From JAJEFO01 sp965221845 (GTDB lineage Bacteria > Pseudomonadota > Alphaproteobacteria > Rhodobacterales > Rhodobacteraceae): a stretch of 64,000 bases of DNA. The stretch covers positions 4,030,001-4,094,000 of the forward strand of contig OZ244919.1 of NCBI GenBank assembly GCA_965221845.1, read 5' to 3'. A model generated the notes under the pieces. It did no database searches. It saw only the letters and a program-made list of their open reading frames with translations, and was not told the DNA's origin. Numbering within the stretch: position 1 is the first letter of the stretch; each line of letters starts with the position of its first letter. The position numbers were made by a program, and so were the translations under genes. Below, piece after piece: positions 26,988-36,121 of this stretch.

Positions 26988-27904
26988 AAGCGCGGCACGG
27001 AAATTCGTGGATGTCGCAGCCTGGGTCGACAGCGCAGGTGCCGATCCGGTCGAGAGGCGGGGGCGGCAGGCCATTCACGTCCTGCTTGCCGCCATTGCGC
27101 GGATCCGGCCTGCCCACGCCCTACGCCCTGTACCTGAAGGGTGGACTTCTGCTCGGCCTGGTCCACAACAGCCCGAGAATGACACGCGATGTCGACATGA
27201 CGGCCGGCTTCCGGCCGTCCAGAGACATCGATGAGAGGATCAAGGAGCAGCTGGACAAGGCCCTGCCTGCCGCCGCTGCAGCGCTCGGATATGCCGGGAC
27301 GCGGACCAGGGTGCATGCGGTCGGGAAACAGCCGAGGGGCCATGACATCGAGGAAGCCAGGTTCCCGTCCTTGACGATCACCATAGAGCATCTTTCCAGG
27401 ACCGGTGGCCGACCATGCACGGATCGCATCCGGATGGACATCTCCTTCAATGAGCCGGATGTCGTGACAGTCGACATCTTCGACATCGGGGAGGGCGTCG
27501 AACTCCATGCCTACGGCCTGGTCGACGTGATCGCCGAGAAGTACCGGGCCCTTCTGCAGCAGCCCCTTCGCCGAAGGGAGAGGAGGCAGGATGTCCATGA
27601 CATCGCCTTCCTCCTGGACAGGTTCTCCTTTGACGACGACGAAAAGGCCGACATCCTCGCCGCCACTCTTGAAAGGTGCCGGGCGCGCGACATCGAGCCG
27701 GAAGTCGGGTCCATCGACAACCCGGAGGTCGAACGGAGGGCCCGGTCGCAATGGGACACCATCGCGCTGGAGACAGGGGCGTTGCAGGAGTTCGGCCGCT
27801 GCTTTGAAGCGGTGAGGCGCTTCTACCGGGAGCTGCCATGGGAACGGCAGAGGCCGGCTCGGAGCGACCGCGCACTTCGCCGGCGCGCCGCCAGCGCGTC
27901 CTGA
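26980..27904 (+). pseudogene. abiEii: AbiEii-type nucleotidyltransferase toxin, frameshifted
   Basis: The start at 26980 overlaps the abiEi stop. The first part reads MPESAARKFVDVAAWVDSAG and HVLLAAIAR. At about 27101 one extra base (an A within CGGATCCGG) shifts the frame, and the conserved continuation GLPTPYALYLKGGLLLGLVH, SPRMTRDVDMTAGF (the GGLLL and DVD nucleotidyltransferase motifs), RIRMDISFNEPDVV and VIAEKYRALLQQP is read one frame over to 27904. All catalytic motifs are present downstream, so a single-base revertant would be functional. Sequencing error or phase change cannot be excluded. Confidence 0.75.
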
Positions 27905-28180
27905 ACGCGTTCAGGACCTGTCGGCCGGTGCCGGGCCCGGCTGTCGTCTCCTGACGCTCCCTGCACGCCGGCCCTGGGGCGGCAAGCGTGTTCGGGAACC
28001 GCGGCCGGAAGCGTCCAGCGGCGCGCCCGGTGGAGCATCATATCGTTTGCGCTTCGGATGGATATGGTATACGCGGCGCAAATCCCAGCCGGGAGCCTGG
28101 CCGGCCCAGCCGTTTTCGTCCCTCGGGGGCGGCAGGAAAGCACCGGGCCAGGAATCCCGAGGAACACGCGAGGAATTGAA
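27905..28180. other. Intergenic upstream of acpP
   Basis: No gene. This marks the right border of the island that separates fabG from acpP. It contains the candidate acpP promoter at 28047-28073. Confidence 0.5.
28047..28073 (+). promoter_or_regulatory. Candidate acpP promoter
   Basis: TTGCGC at 28047-28052 and TATACG at 28068-28073, preceded by TG (extended -10). The 15-base spacing is short. A local AT-rich patch supports it. With fabG displaced, acpP would need its own promoter here. Confidence 0.4.
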
Positions 28181-28414
28181 ATGAGCGACATCGAAGAGCG
28201 CACACGCAAGATCGTGATCGAGCATTTGGGCGTCGAAGAAGGCAAGGTTTCGGACAGCGCCTCGTTCATCGACGATCTCGGCGCCGACAGCCTTGACACC
28301 GTTGAGCTTGTCATGGCCTTCGAGGAAGAGTTCGGAATCGAGATCCCGGACGATGCTGCCGAGGCCATCCAGACCTTTGGCGACGCCGTGAGGTTCATCA
28401 AGGACGCCGCCTGA
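28181..28414 (+). CDS. acpP: Acyl carrier protein
   Basis: A 77-residue acidic protein that carries growing acyl chains in fatty-acid synthesis. The phosphopantetheine Ser is in the GADSLDTVELVMAFEEEF motif (Ser near residue 37). The four-helix pattern and the C-terminal AEAIQTFGDAVRFI are standard. AGGAA precedes the ATG by about seven bases. fabF follows 354 bases later, with a strong hairpin between. Confidence 0.97.
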   Translation: MSDIEERTRKIVIEHLGVEEGKVSDSASFIDDLGADSLDTVELVMAFEEEFGIEIPDDAAEAIQTFGDAVRFIKDAA

Positions 28415-28432
28415 CCACCTGAAATGACGGCA

Positions 28433-28470
28433 GGAAAGCTCGTCTCCCGACCGTTCGGGAGACGCTTTCC
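28433..28470 (+). terminator. Strong hairpin after acpP
   Basis: GGAAAGC at 28433-28439 pairs with GCTTTCC at 28464-28470, and GTCTCCCGA pairs with TCGGGAGAC inside; one arm has a 2-base bulge. No U-run follows, so it may be a 3'-end stabiliser or attenuator separating abundant acpP mRNA from fabF and not a classic terminator. Confidence 0.55.
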
Positions 28471-28768
28471 CTCGTCGACGAGCGCTCCCGTTGCAGCGGG
28501 TCCACGAAACTTGCGCCATCGGGCGGGCCGTCATGTTGCGGGCACATGGCCACGGGACGGCGCCTCGGCGCGCGCAAGCCGTGGGCCATGCCGCCGTGGC
28601 GTGCGGTCTGCACAGTTTGGCTCCGGGCGGCCCCTTCGCCGGGGCGCCTGCCGGATGAGCGGTCGCCGAACGCGGCGACCTGCGGAGCGTCCGCGATCAA
28701 GGGCAGATTGCGAAGCGATCGGGGTGCATGTATGTCTCGGCCCGAGAGCAGCGTCATGAGGATCTGGC
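28471..28768. other. Intergenic between acpP hairpin and fabF
   Basis: About 300 GC-rich bases, no gene or repeat recognised. Short frames here are not protein-like. Confidence 0.4.
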
Positions 28769-30031
28769 ATGCGTCGGGTGGTCGTCACGGGCTTGGGGGT
28801 TGTCTCGCCTCTGGCATGCGGGGTCGAGGAGACGTGGTCCCGCCTCCTGGCCGGCCGGTCCGCGGCGGGGCCCATCACGAGATTCGACGCGGGCCGTCTC
28901 GCGACACGCTATGCCTGCGAGGTTCCAAGGGGGGACGGCAGTGACGGCACCTTCAATCCGGACGACTGGCTGGATCCCCGGGAGCAGCGCAAGGTCGACG
29001 AGTTCATCGTCTACGGGATCGCCGCCGCGGAGCAGGCGGTCAAGGACTCCGGCTGGGAGCCTGCGGCGGCACGGGACCTTGAACGAACCGGCGTGATGAT
29101 CGGCTCGGGGATCGGCGGCCTCCAGTCGATCGCCGAAACTGCCGTCACCCTGAAGGAGCGGGGTCCGCGAAGGGTGTCGCCGTTCTTCATCCCGGGGGCA
29201 CTGATAAACCTGGTGTCCGGGCAGGTCTCGATCCGGTTCGGTTTCAAGGGCCCGAATCACTCGGTGGTGACGGCCTGCGCGACGGGCGCGCACGCAATTG
29301 GCGATTCCGCGCGACTGATCATGGGCGGCGACGCCGACGTGATGCTGGCAGGCGGCGCCGAAAGCCCGATCTGCGAAATCGGCATGGCCGGCTTCAATGC
29401 GTGCAAGGCCCTGTCCACGAAATGGGGGCACCAGCCGGAGAGGGCCAGCCGCCCCTACGACGCGGAGCGAGACGGGTTCGTCATGGGCGAGGGCGCGGGC
29501 GTGGTGGTGCTCGAAGAGCTCGGGCATGCCAGGGCGCGCGGCGCGACCGTCTATGCGGAGATCCTGGGATACGGCCTTTCGGGCGACGCATATCACATAA
29601 CGGCCCCGTCCGAGGACGGCGAAGGCGGGGAGCGGGCCATGAGGAACGCGCTGATCTCAGCGAACCTGCAGGCCTGCGACGTCGACTACGTCAATGCGCA
29701 CGGCACCTCGACCATGGCGGACACTGTCGAGCTTGCGGCCGTCGAGCGGGTGATGGGCGATGCGGCGCGCGGGGTCACGATGACCTCGACGAAGTCCTCC
29801 ATCGGCCACCTGCTTGGCGCGGCGGGCGCTGTCGAGGCGGTCTTCTGCGCTCTGGCGCTGCGCGATCAGGTCGCGCCGCCGACCATCAACCTGGAGAATC
29901 CCGGCGCCGAGCCGATGCTGGACCTGGCGCCCGTTTCAAGGCGCGACCGGGAGATCGGCGTCGCCCTTTCGAACAGCTTCGGGTTCGGCGGCACCAACGC
30001 TTCGCTTGCAATGGGACGGATCGATCGCTGA
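28769..30031 (+). CDS. fabF: 3-oxoacyl-ACP synthase II
   Basis: A 420-residue condensing enzyme that elongates acyl-ACP with malonyl-ACP. The start MRRVVVTGLGVVSPLACGVE is canonical. The nucleophile Cys is in VTACATGAHAIGD (near residue 169), with the catalytic His residues in NAHGTSTMADTVE and SIGHLLGAAGAVEAVF, and the closing NSFGFGGTNASL is intact. It ends TGATG, overlapping the mltG start by one base, which implies translational coupling. Confidence 0.97.
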   Translation: MRRVVVTGLGVVSPLACGVEETWSRLLAGRSAAGPITRFDAGRLATRYACEVPRGDGSDGTFNPDDWLDPREQRKVDEFIVYGIAAAEQAVKDSGWEPAAARDLERTGVMIGSGIGGLQSIAETAVTLKERGPRRVSPFFIPGALINLVSGQVSIRFGFKGPNHSVVTACATGAHAIGDSARLIMGGDADVMLAGGAESPICEIGMAGFNACKALSTKWGHQPERASRPYDAERDGFVMGEGAGVVVLEELGHARARGATVYAEILGYGLSGDAYHITAPSEDGEGGERAMRNALISANLQACDVDYVNAHGTSTMADTVELAAVERVMGDAARGVTMTSTKSSIGHLLGAAGAVEAVFCALALRDQVAPPTINLENPGAEPMLDLAPVSRRDREIGVALSNSFGFGGTNASLAMGRIDR

Positions 30032-31188
30032 TGTGGCGGAGCGTCGCGTCCGGCTTCCTGACTTTCCTGCTTGTCGCTCTCGTTCTGGTTGCGGCGGTCG
30101 TCGCCTGGGGCCAGGGAAGGTTCGCCGGCCGCGGGCCCCTGGCCGAGGCGATCTGCCTGAAGGTTCCCCGCGGCGGCTCGGTCACGGGCCTGGCCGAGGA
30201 TCTTCGGGCAAGGGGCGCGATTTCCAGTGCGGCGATCTTCCGGCTGGGCGCAGCCTACTCGGGGCGCGCGCCGCACGTGAAGGCGGGATCGTTCCTGATC
30301 CGGGAAGGCGCGTCCATGCAGGACATCGTGTCCGAAATCACGGGCGACGGCCAGTCAACCTGCGGGGTTGAGGTCGTCTACCGTATTTCGGTCAGCGGGC
30401 AGGCTGTCCGCCTGCGCGAACTGGACGCGGCGACCGGAGAGTATTCGGTGACGGCGGAGTTCGATCCCGCGTCAGCTTCCGCTGTCCCGGATCCTTACAA
30501 GGCGGCCCTCGACGACGTGGCGACGAGGTTTCGCATCGTGGTGGCCGAGGGCGTGACGAGCTGGCAGGTCGTTCAGGCCCTGGAGGCCAGCGACTTGCTG
30601 GAAGGCGAGATCGACGACGTGCCCGCCGAAGGCTCGCTGGCGCCAGACGGGTACGAAATCAGGCCGGGCCAGGACCGCCGGGCGATGCTGGAGATGATGC
30701 GCGAGCGGCAGAGGGAGCGCCTGGACGCGGTATGGAGCGCCAGGTCCGGGAACGCGCCGGTCGAGACGCCCGAAGAGGCGCTGGTTCTTGCCTCCATCAT
30801 CGAGAAGGAGACCGGGGTGGCGGACGAGCGCCCGCTGATCGCAAGCGTGTTCGCGAACCGGCTTCGGACGGGAATCAGGCTGCAGGCCGACCCGACGGTC
30901 ATTTACGGGATCACGGAAGGCCGCGGCGTCCTGGGGCGCGGGATCAGGAAAAGCGAGCTGCGCCGTGAGACGCCCTGGAACACCTACGCGATCGACGGAC
31001 TGCCTCCGACGCCGATCGCGAATCCCGGCAAGGCCGCGATCGAGGCCGCGCTGTCGCCGGCAGAGTCGGACTACCTGTTCTTTGTCGCGGATGGCACGGG
31101 CGGACATGTCTTCGCGAAAACGCTCCGGGAGCACAATGCGAATGTTGCCCGCTGGCGGAAGCTTCAGGCGGAGCAGGCCGGCCAATAG
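30031..31188 (+). CDS. mltG: Endolytic murein transglycosylase MltG
   Basis: A 385-residue inner-membrane lytic transglycosylase that cleaves nascent glycan strands and so sets their length. One N-terminal membrane helix (about residues 8-27) is followed by a LysM-like region and the YceG domain. The catalytic Glu is in LASIIEKETG, with the conserved RLRTGIRLQADPTVIYG and YNTY-like segment WNTYAIDGLPPTPIANPG. Its position directly after fabF is typical of proteobacteria. Confidence 0.93.
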   Translation: MWRSVASGFLTFLLVALVLVAAVVAWGQGRFAGRGPLAEAICLKVPRGGSVTGLAEDLRARGAISSAAIFRLGAAYSGRAPHVKAGSFLIREGASMQDIVSEITGDGQSTCGVEVVYRISVSGQAVRLRELDAATGEYSVTAEFDPASASAVPDPYKAALDDVATRFRIVVAEGVTSWQVVQALEASDLLEGEIDDVPAEGSLAPDGYEIRPGQDRRAMLEMMRERQRERLDAVWSARSGNAPVETPEEALVLASIIEKETGVADERPLIASVFANRLRTGIRLQADPTVIYGITEGRGVLGRGIRKSELRRETPWNTYAIDGLPPTPIANPGKAAIEAALSPAESDYLFFVADGTGGHVFAKTLREHNANVARWRKLQAEQAGQ

Positions 31189-31482
31189 GCGTGCGGGGCT
31201 TCCCGGCGATCCCCCGGCGGTGATTCGCGCCGTCGTGGGCCGGGCGGCGCGACCGTGTCGGCGATTGCGATTTGCGGATGCGCACGATTGCGTTGCGGCG
31301 CAATGCAGCAGTGGCAGCACGGCCTCCTCGAACGGGGCGGGCAATCTGGGCTGCCGCCCGCGTCGCGCCGGGATGCGCTTTATGTCCCGGACGCCCGGTG
31401 ATATGTCTCCGGCACGATCAGTCGCCATCTGGCGCGGCGCCCGGGACGATCCGGGGCTGTCCGGCCGGCAGAGGAGGCCGTC
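31189..31482. other. Intergenic between mltG and cysE
   Basis: 294 bases without a recognisable gene; the cysE promoter is presumably here. GGAGG at about 31470 precedes the cysE start. Confidence 0.4.
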
Positions 31483-32298
31483 ATGGCAAGGGACAAGCCG
31501 CGGATTTCATCGCTTGATCCGGTCTGGGACCGGATCAAGGAGGACGCGCATGCCGCGGTCGCCGCCGAGCCGCTGACCGGCGGCATGGTGCACGCGACCA
31601 TCCTTCATCACGGTTCGCTCGAGAGCGCGCTGGCCTACCGCTTCGCGTTCAAGCTCTCCTCGTCGGAAATGACCGGGCAGATCATGCGCGAGATCTCCGA
31701 GGAGGCCTATTCCGAGGATCCTTCCCTGGGCGAAGCCGCGCGCGCCGATCTCGCCGCCATCCACGAGCGCGACCCGGCCTGCCACCGGCTGATGCAGCCG
31801 CTCCTGTTCTTCAAGGGCTTCCAGGCCGTCCAGGCATATCGGATCGGGCACTGGCTGTGGGAGCAGGGGCGCAGGGACCTCGCCTATTTTATACAGGCCC
31901 GCGTGAGCGAGATCTTCGGGATAGACATCCACCCGAACGCCAGGATCGGAATGGGGCTGATGATCGATCACGCGCACTCAATCGTCATCGGCGAGACGGC
32001 GGTGGTCGGCGACAACGTCTCCATGCTCCACTCGGTCACTCTGGGCGGCACCGGCAAGGAGGACGATGACCGTCATCCAAAGATCGGCGACGGCGTGCTG
32101 ATCGGCGCCGGCGCCAAGGTGCTGGGCAACATCCGGGTTGGCGATTGCAGCCGGATCGCCGCAGGATCCGTTGTCTTGCAGGAGGTGCCGCCTTGCAAGA
32201 CCGTTGCCGGCGTGCCGGCAAGGATCGTCGGCGAGGCAGGGTGTGGCCAGCCGTCCCTGACCATGGACCAGATCCTGAACGGCTTCCAGGCTGACTGA
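31483..32298 (+). CDS. cysE: Serine O-acetyltransferase
   Basis: A 271-residue hexapeptide-repeat enzyme that acetylates L-serine, the first step of cysteine synthesis. The N-terminal helical domain (DPVWDRIKEDAHAAVAAEPL and following) is complete. The left-handed beta-helix carries IDIHPNARIGMGLMIDHAHS (catalytic His-Asp pair), IGETAVVGDNVSMLHSVTLG and GDGVLIGAGAKVLGNI. The C-terminal tail, by which CysK and feedback Cys bind, reads TMDQILNGFQAD and lacks the usual terminal Ile, so complex formation with CysK may be weak. Confidence 0.96.
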   Translation: MARDKPRISSLDPVWDRIKEDAHAAVAAEPLTGGMVHATILHHGSLESALAYRFAFKLSSSEMTGQIMREISEEAYSEDPSLGEAARADLAAIHERDPACHRLMQPLLFFKGFQAVQAYRIGHWLWEQGRRDLAYFIQARVSEIFGIDIHPNARIGMGLMIDHAHSIVIGETAVVGDNVSMLHSVTLGGTGKEDDDRHPKIGDGVLIGAGAKVLGNIRVGDCSRIAAGSVVLQEVPPCKTVAGVPARIVGEAGCGQPSLTMDQILNGFQAD

Positions 32299-32340
32299 GA
32301 CTTCGCCGTACGGGCCGGGCGGACGCCGTCGCTTTCCCGG

Positions 32341-33624
32341 CTATGCCAGCATGCCGATCGGGTTCTCGAGATTGGCCTTCACCGCCGAAAGGAACTCGGC
32401 GCCGAGAGCGCCGTCGATGACCCTGTGATCGACGGAGAGCGTGACAGACATGACGGTGGAGACCGCAAGCTCGCCGTCGCTGTCGACGACCGGCGTCCGC
32501 TCGCCGGCCCCGACGGCCAGGATCGACCCGTGTGGCGGGTTTATGACGGCGTCGAAGCTCTTGATGCCGAACATGCCCAGGTTGGAGATCGCGAAACTGC
32601 CGCCCTGGTACTGGTGCGGCGCCAGCTTGCGGTCGCGCGCGAGGGCCGCCAGCTCCTTCATCTCGGTTGACAGGGCCGAGAGCGGCTTCATGTGTGCGTC
32701 CCTGAGAACCGGCGTGAAGAGGCCGCCTTCGACGGCGACGGCGACGGCGACGTCGGACGGCTTCAGCCTCATGATCCGGTCGCCGCCCCAGACCGCATTG
32801 GCGCCGGGCACCGTCTGGAGGGCCAGGGCACAGGCCTTGATGACGAAGTCGTTGACGCTCAGCTTGACGCCGCGGGCTTCAAGCTGCGCATTGGCCTGGG
32901 CGCGGAAACCGAGGAGACTGTCCAGCCTGATGTCCCGGCGAAGGTAGAAATGCGGGATCGTCCGCTTGGCCTCGCCGAGGCGCGCCGCAATGATCCTGCG
33001 CATTCCGTCGAGCGGCACCTCCTCGAATTCCCGGCCGGCGAGCATCGCCCTGGCCGCCTCGGCTCCGGGGGCCTCGGGAACGGGCGCGGACGGAGGGGCC
33101 GCGGGCCTGGCCTCTGCGCTTTCGACATCGGCCTTGACGATCCTGCCCCTCGGTCCCGATCCCTTGACCAGGCTCAGGTCGAGGCCCCTGTCGGCGGCGA
33201 TCCTGCGGGCGAGGGGCGAGGCGAAGACGCGCGCGCCCCGGGGGGGCGCGGCGGCGGGCGCCGTCACCGCGGTCGGCGCCGGGTCCGCGCGTGCCGGGGC
33301 AGGCGGCGGGCCCTCGGCGCCCGATGCCGGCGGCGCGGTTTCGGGGGCCGCAGCGGCGGAGCCGATGTCCGCCTCGCCTTCGCCCTCGGCGAGGAGGACG
33401 GCAATGGGCGAGTTGACCTTCACGCTCTCGGCGCCCTCGGGGACGAGGAGGCGTCCCACGGTTCCCTCGTCCACGGCCTCGAACTCCATGGTCGCCTTGT
33501 CGGTCTCTATCTCGGCGAGCAGGTCGCCTGCAGACACCGCGTCGCCCTCCCTGACCAGCCACTTCGCCAGAGTGCCCTCTTCCATGGTGGGCGAGAGCGC
33601 CGGCATGAGGATTTCGGTGGGCAT
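32341..33624 (-). CDS. pdhC: Pyruvate dehydrogenase E2, dihydrolipoamide acetyltransferase
   Basis: A 427-residue core enzyme of the pyruvate dehydrogenase complex. In order: one lipoyl domain (residues 1-78, lipoyl-Lys in ETDKATMEFEA), an Ala/Pro-rich linker, the E1/E3-binding domain (FASPLARRIAADRGLDLSLV), a second linker and the catalytic domain ending with the active-site His in VDHRVIDGALGAEFL. It is the last gene of the minus-strand pdhA-pdhB-pdhC operon, starting 12 bases after pdhB. Confidence 0.97.
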   Translation of the reverse strand: MPTEILMPALSPTMEEGTLAKWLVREGDAVSAGDLLAEIETDKATMEFEAVDEGTVGRLLVPEGAESVKVNSPIAVLLAEGEGEADIGSAAAAPETAPPASGAEGPPPAPARADPAPTAVTAPAAAPPRGARVFASPLARRIAADRGLDLSLVKGSGPRGRIVKADVESAEARPAAPPSAPVPEAPGAEAARAMLAGREFEEVPLDGMRRIIAARLGEAKRTIPHFYLRRDIRLDSLLGFRAQANAQLEARGVKLSVNDFVIKACALALQTVPGANAVWGGDRIMRLKPSDVAVAVAVEGGLFTPVLRDAHMKPLSALSTEMKELAALARDRKLAPHQYQGGSFAISNLGMFGIKSFDAVINPPHGSILAVGAGERTPVVDSDGELAVSTVMSVTLSVDHRVIDGALGAEFLSAVKANLENPIGMLA

Positions 33625-33636
33625 CCGTCCCTCTCC

Positions 33637-34977
33637 TTACCTGTAGGTCACGGCCCGGACGCCATCGATCACCTCCTTGACCGAAGCAAGGGCGAGCCTT
33701 TCCAGGTTGGCGGCGTATGGCATGGGCACGTCCTTTCCCGTGCACTTGAGCACGGGCGCGTCGAGATGGTCGAACGCCTCGCGCATGATTTCCGAGCCGA
33801 TGTGATCGGACATGGAGGCAGCCGGCCAGGCTTCCTCGACCGTCACGCAGCGATTGGTCTTCCTGACGCTCTCTATCACCGTCGCCATGTCCAGCGGGCG
33901 CAGGGTCCTGAGGTCGACGACCTCGGCCGAGATGCCGTCCCGGGCGAGCTCGTCCGCGGCCTCGAGCGTGTGGCTCATTCCGATTCCCCAGGATACGAGC
34001 GTGACATCCGTGCCTTCCCGCCAGACGCGGGCCTTGCCGAATGGAACGGTGAAGTCATCGAGCTTCGGAACGTCGAAGGCGCGCCCGTAGAGGATCTCGT
34101 TCTCGAGAAAGACGACCGGGTCGGGATCGCGAATCGCGGTCTTGAGCAGGCCCTTTGCATCGGCCGCGGAGAACGGCTGGACGACCTTCAGCCCTGGCAC
34201 GGACGCATACCAGGCGGCGTAGTCCTGGGAATGCTGCGCGGCCACGCGGGCGGCCGCTCCGTTCGGTCCGCGGAACACGATGGGCGAGCCCATCTGCCCG
34301 CCGGACATGTAGAGCGTCTTGGCGGCAGAGTTCACGATCTGGTCGATCGCCTGCATGGCGAAGTTCCATGTCATGAACTCCACGATGGGCCTGAGGCCGC
34401 CCCAGCTCGCTCCGATCCCCACGCCTGCGAAGCCGTGCTCGGTTATCGGCGTGTCGATCACCCGCCGTGCGCCGAACTCCTCGAGAATGCCCTGGGTGAT
34501 CTTGTAGGCTCCCTGGTATTCCGCGACCTCCTCGCCCATGATGAAGACGGTCTCGTCGGCCCGCATCTCTTCGGCGATCGCGTCGCGAAGGGCGTCGCGT
34601 ACCGTCATGGAGACCGTTTCGACGCCTTCAGGATGGTCGGGCGCGCGGTCGCCGGCGGTGGGGCCGGATGCTGGCGGCGCGCCTGCGGAGGTCGGCGCAG
34701 GCGCGGCGGGCATCGCGATGCCGCTTGCGCTTTCCCCCTCTTCGACGATGACGGCGATCGGCGTGTTGACCTTGACCGCCTCGGTGCCCTCGGCGACCAG
34801 GATCCTGCCAACGACGCCATCGTCGACGGCCTCGAACTCCATGGTCGCCTTGTCGGTCTCGATCTCGGCCATGATGTCACCGGCCGAAACGGCGTCGCCT
34901 TCCCTGACCAGCCACTTCGCCAGGGTCCCCTCTTCCATGGTGGGCGAGAGGGCCGGCATGAGGATTTCTGTCGCCAC
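33637..34977 (-). CDS. pdhB: Pyruvate dehydrogenase E1 beta subunit with N-terminal lipoyl domain
   Basis: A 446-residue protein combining a lipoyl domain (residues 1-78; ETDKATMEFEAVDDG) with the E1-beta transketolase-like part (from about SMTVRDALRDAIAEEM), which contains GEEVAEYQGAYKITQGI and TPITEHGFAGVGIGAS. This fusion is characteristic of alphaproteobacterial PdhB. The GTG start at 34977 is preferred because GGGAGG precedes it and the product then begins exactly like PdhC (TEILMPALSPTMEEGTLAKW). The open frame extends upstream over pdhA in a different register, which is not real. Confidence 0.96.
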   Translation of the reverse strand: MATEILMPALSPTMEEGTLAKWLVREGDAVSAGDIMAEIETDKATMEFEAVDDGVVGRILVAEGTEAVKVNTPIAVIVEEGESASGIAMPAAPAPTSAGAPPASGPTAGDRAPDHPEGVETVSMTVRDALRDAIAEEMRADETVFIMGEEVAEYQGAYKITQGILEEFGARRVIDTPITEHGFAGVGIGASWGGLRPIVEFMTWNFAMQAIDQIVNSAAKTLYMSGGQMGSPIVFRGPNGAAARVAAQHSQDYAAWYASVPGLKVVQPFSAADAKGLLKTAIRDPDPVVFLENEILYGRAFDVPKLDDFTVPFGKARVWREGTDVTLVSWGIGMSHTLEAADELARDGISAEVVDLRTLRPLDMATVIESVRKTNRCVTVEEAWPAASMSDHIGSEIMREAFDHLDAPVLKCTGKDVPMPYAANLERLALASVKEVIDGVRAVTYR

Positions 34978-34991
34978 TTCCCTGTCCTCCC

Positions 34992-35990
34992 TCAGGCGCC
35001 GACCGTGACGTCCGTCCAGAGTTCCGAGGGATCGGGCTCCGGGCTTTCCCTGGCGAACTCGGCAGCGGCGTTGACGGCCTCCTTGATCTCCTTGTCGATC
35101 GCCTTCAGCTCCGCCTCGTCGGCGCCTGCGCCAAGAAGGCGTCCGCGGACCTGTTCGATCGCGTCGCGCTCCTCCCGGACCTTCTGCACCTCGTCGCGGG
35201 TCCTGTACTTCGCCGGGTCGGACATCGAGTGGCCGCGGTAGCGGTATGTCATGATCTCGAGGATGTAGGGGCCCTTTCCGGCACGGCAGTGCCTGGCGGC
35301 CTTCCGACCTGCGTCGCGGACTGCGAGCACGTCCATCCCGTCCACCTCTTCGCCCGGAATCGAGAAGGCGGCGCCGCGCTCCCAGAAGGAGGAGGACTTT
35401 GTGGAGCGCTTGACGCTGGTTCCCATGGCGTACTGGTTGTTCTCGATGACGAAGATCACGGGCAGCTTCCAGAGTTCGGCCATGTTGTAGGTCTCGTAGA
35501 CCTGGCCCTGGTTGGCCGCGCCGTCGCCGAAATACGTGAACGTGACGTTCTTGTTGCCCTTGTACCTGTCCGAGAGCGCAAGGCCGGCGCCGAGGGGCAC
35601 GTTGGCGCCGACGATGCCGTGTCCGCCGTAGAAGCCGCGCTCCTTCGAGAACATGTGCATGGAGCCGCCCTTGCCCTTCGAATATCCGCCGATGCGGCCC
35701 GTCAGCTCCGCCATCACGCCTCTTGGATCCATGCCGCAGGCGAGCATGTGGCCATGGTCGCGGTATGTGGTGATCCGCTTGTCGCCGTCGATGGCAGCGG
35801 ACTCCAGGCCGACAACGACGGCCTCCTGCCCGATGTAAAGATGGCAGAACCCTCCGATCAGGCCCATGCCGTAGAGCTGCCCGGCTTTCTCCTCGAACCG
35901 CCTGATCAGGAGCATGTCCCTGTAGTACCCGAGCAGCTCCTCTTTCGGGGCGGCCGGTTTCTTCCTTGCGCGTCGGGCGGCCATGTTCAC
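34992..35990 (-). CDS. pdhA: Pyruvate dehydrogenase E1 alpha subunit
   Basis: A 332-residue thiamine-diphosphate enzyme that decarboxylates pyruvate and acetylates lipoyl groups with PdhB. The ThDP-binding motif is FGDGAANQGQVYETYNMAEL ... ENNQYAMGTS. RDHGHMLACGMDP and the phosphorylation-loop-like YRYRGHSMSDPAKYRTRDEV are conserved. Translation may start at 35990 or two codons later (MNMAARR). pdhB follows after 14 bases. A perfect palindrome lies 29 bases upstream of the start. Confidence 0.97.
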   Translation of the reverse strand: MNMAARRARKKPAAPKEELLGYYRDMLLIRRFEEKAGQLYGMGLIGGFCHLYIGQEAVVVGLESAAIDGDKRITTYRDHGHMLACGMDPRGVMAELTGRIGGYSKGKGGSMHMFSKERGFYGGHGIVGANVPLGAGLALSDRYKGNKNVTFTYFGDGAANQGQVYETYNMAELWKLPVIFVIENNQYAMGTSVKRSTKSSSFWERGAAFSIPGEEVDGMDVLAVRDAGRKAARHCRAGKGPYILEIMTYRYRGHSMSDPAKYRTRDEVQKVREERDAIEQVRGRLLGAGADEAELKAIDKEIKEAVNAAAEFARESPEPDPSELWTDVTVGA

Positions 35991-36018
35991 GGTCCTTAGA
36001 TCTCCGCGGGAGCGGATT

Positions 36019-36032
36019 GTTCAACGTTGAAC
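36019..36032. promoter_or_regulatory. Palindrome upstream of pdhA
   Basis: Perfect 14-base palindrome GTTCAACGTTGAAC in an otherwise GC-rich stretch, 29-42 bases before the pdhA start. Position and symmetry suit a repressor or activator site for the pdh operon. The regulator is unknown. Confidence 0.5.
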
Positions 36033-36121
36033 GATCTCCTACACCAGCCTTCTCCGGATTGCACGCGCAATTTTCGCGCATGCAGGCGGCGGCGCGCAGC
36101 CGGGTTCGGTGCGGGCGGGAC

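Noticed and set aside
28433..28470. Classic rho-independent terminator
   Set aside because: The stem is strong but no U-run follows, so it is reported as a hairpin with uncertain function.
32692..35241. 849-codon plus-strand frame across the pdh operon
   Set aside because: Antisense to pdhC and pdhB, both unmistakable; composition typical of a shadow frame.
33637..36081. A single 814-residue PdhB with long N-terminal extension
   Set aside because: The extension is pdhA read in a wrong frame; GTG at 34977 with a good ribosome site gives a standard PdhB.
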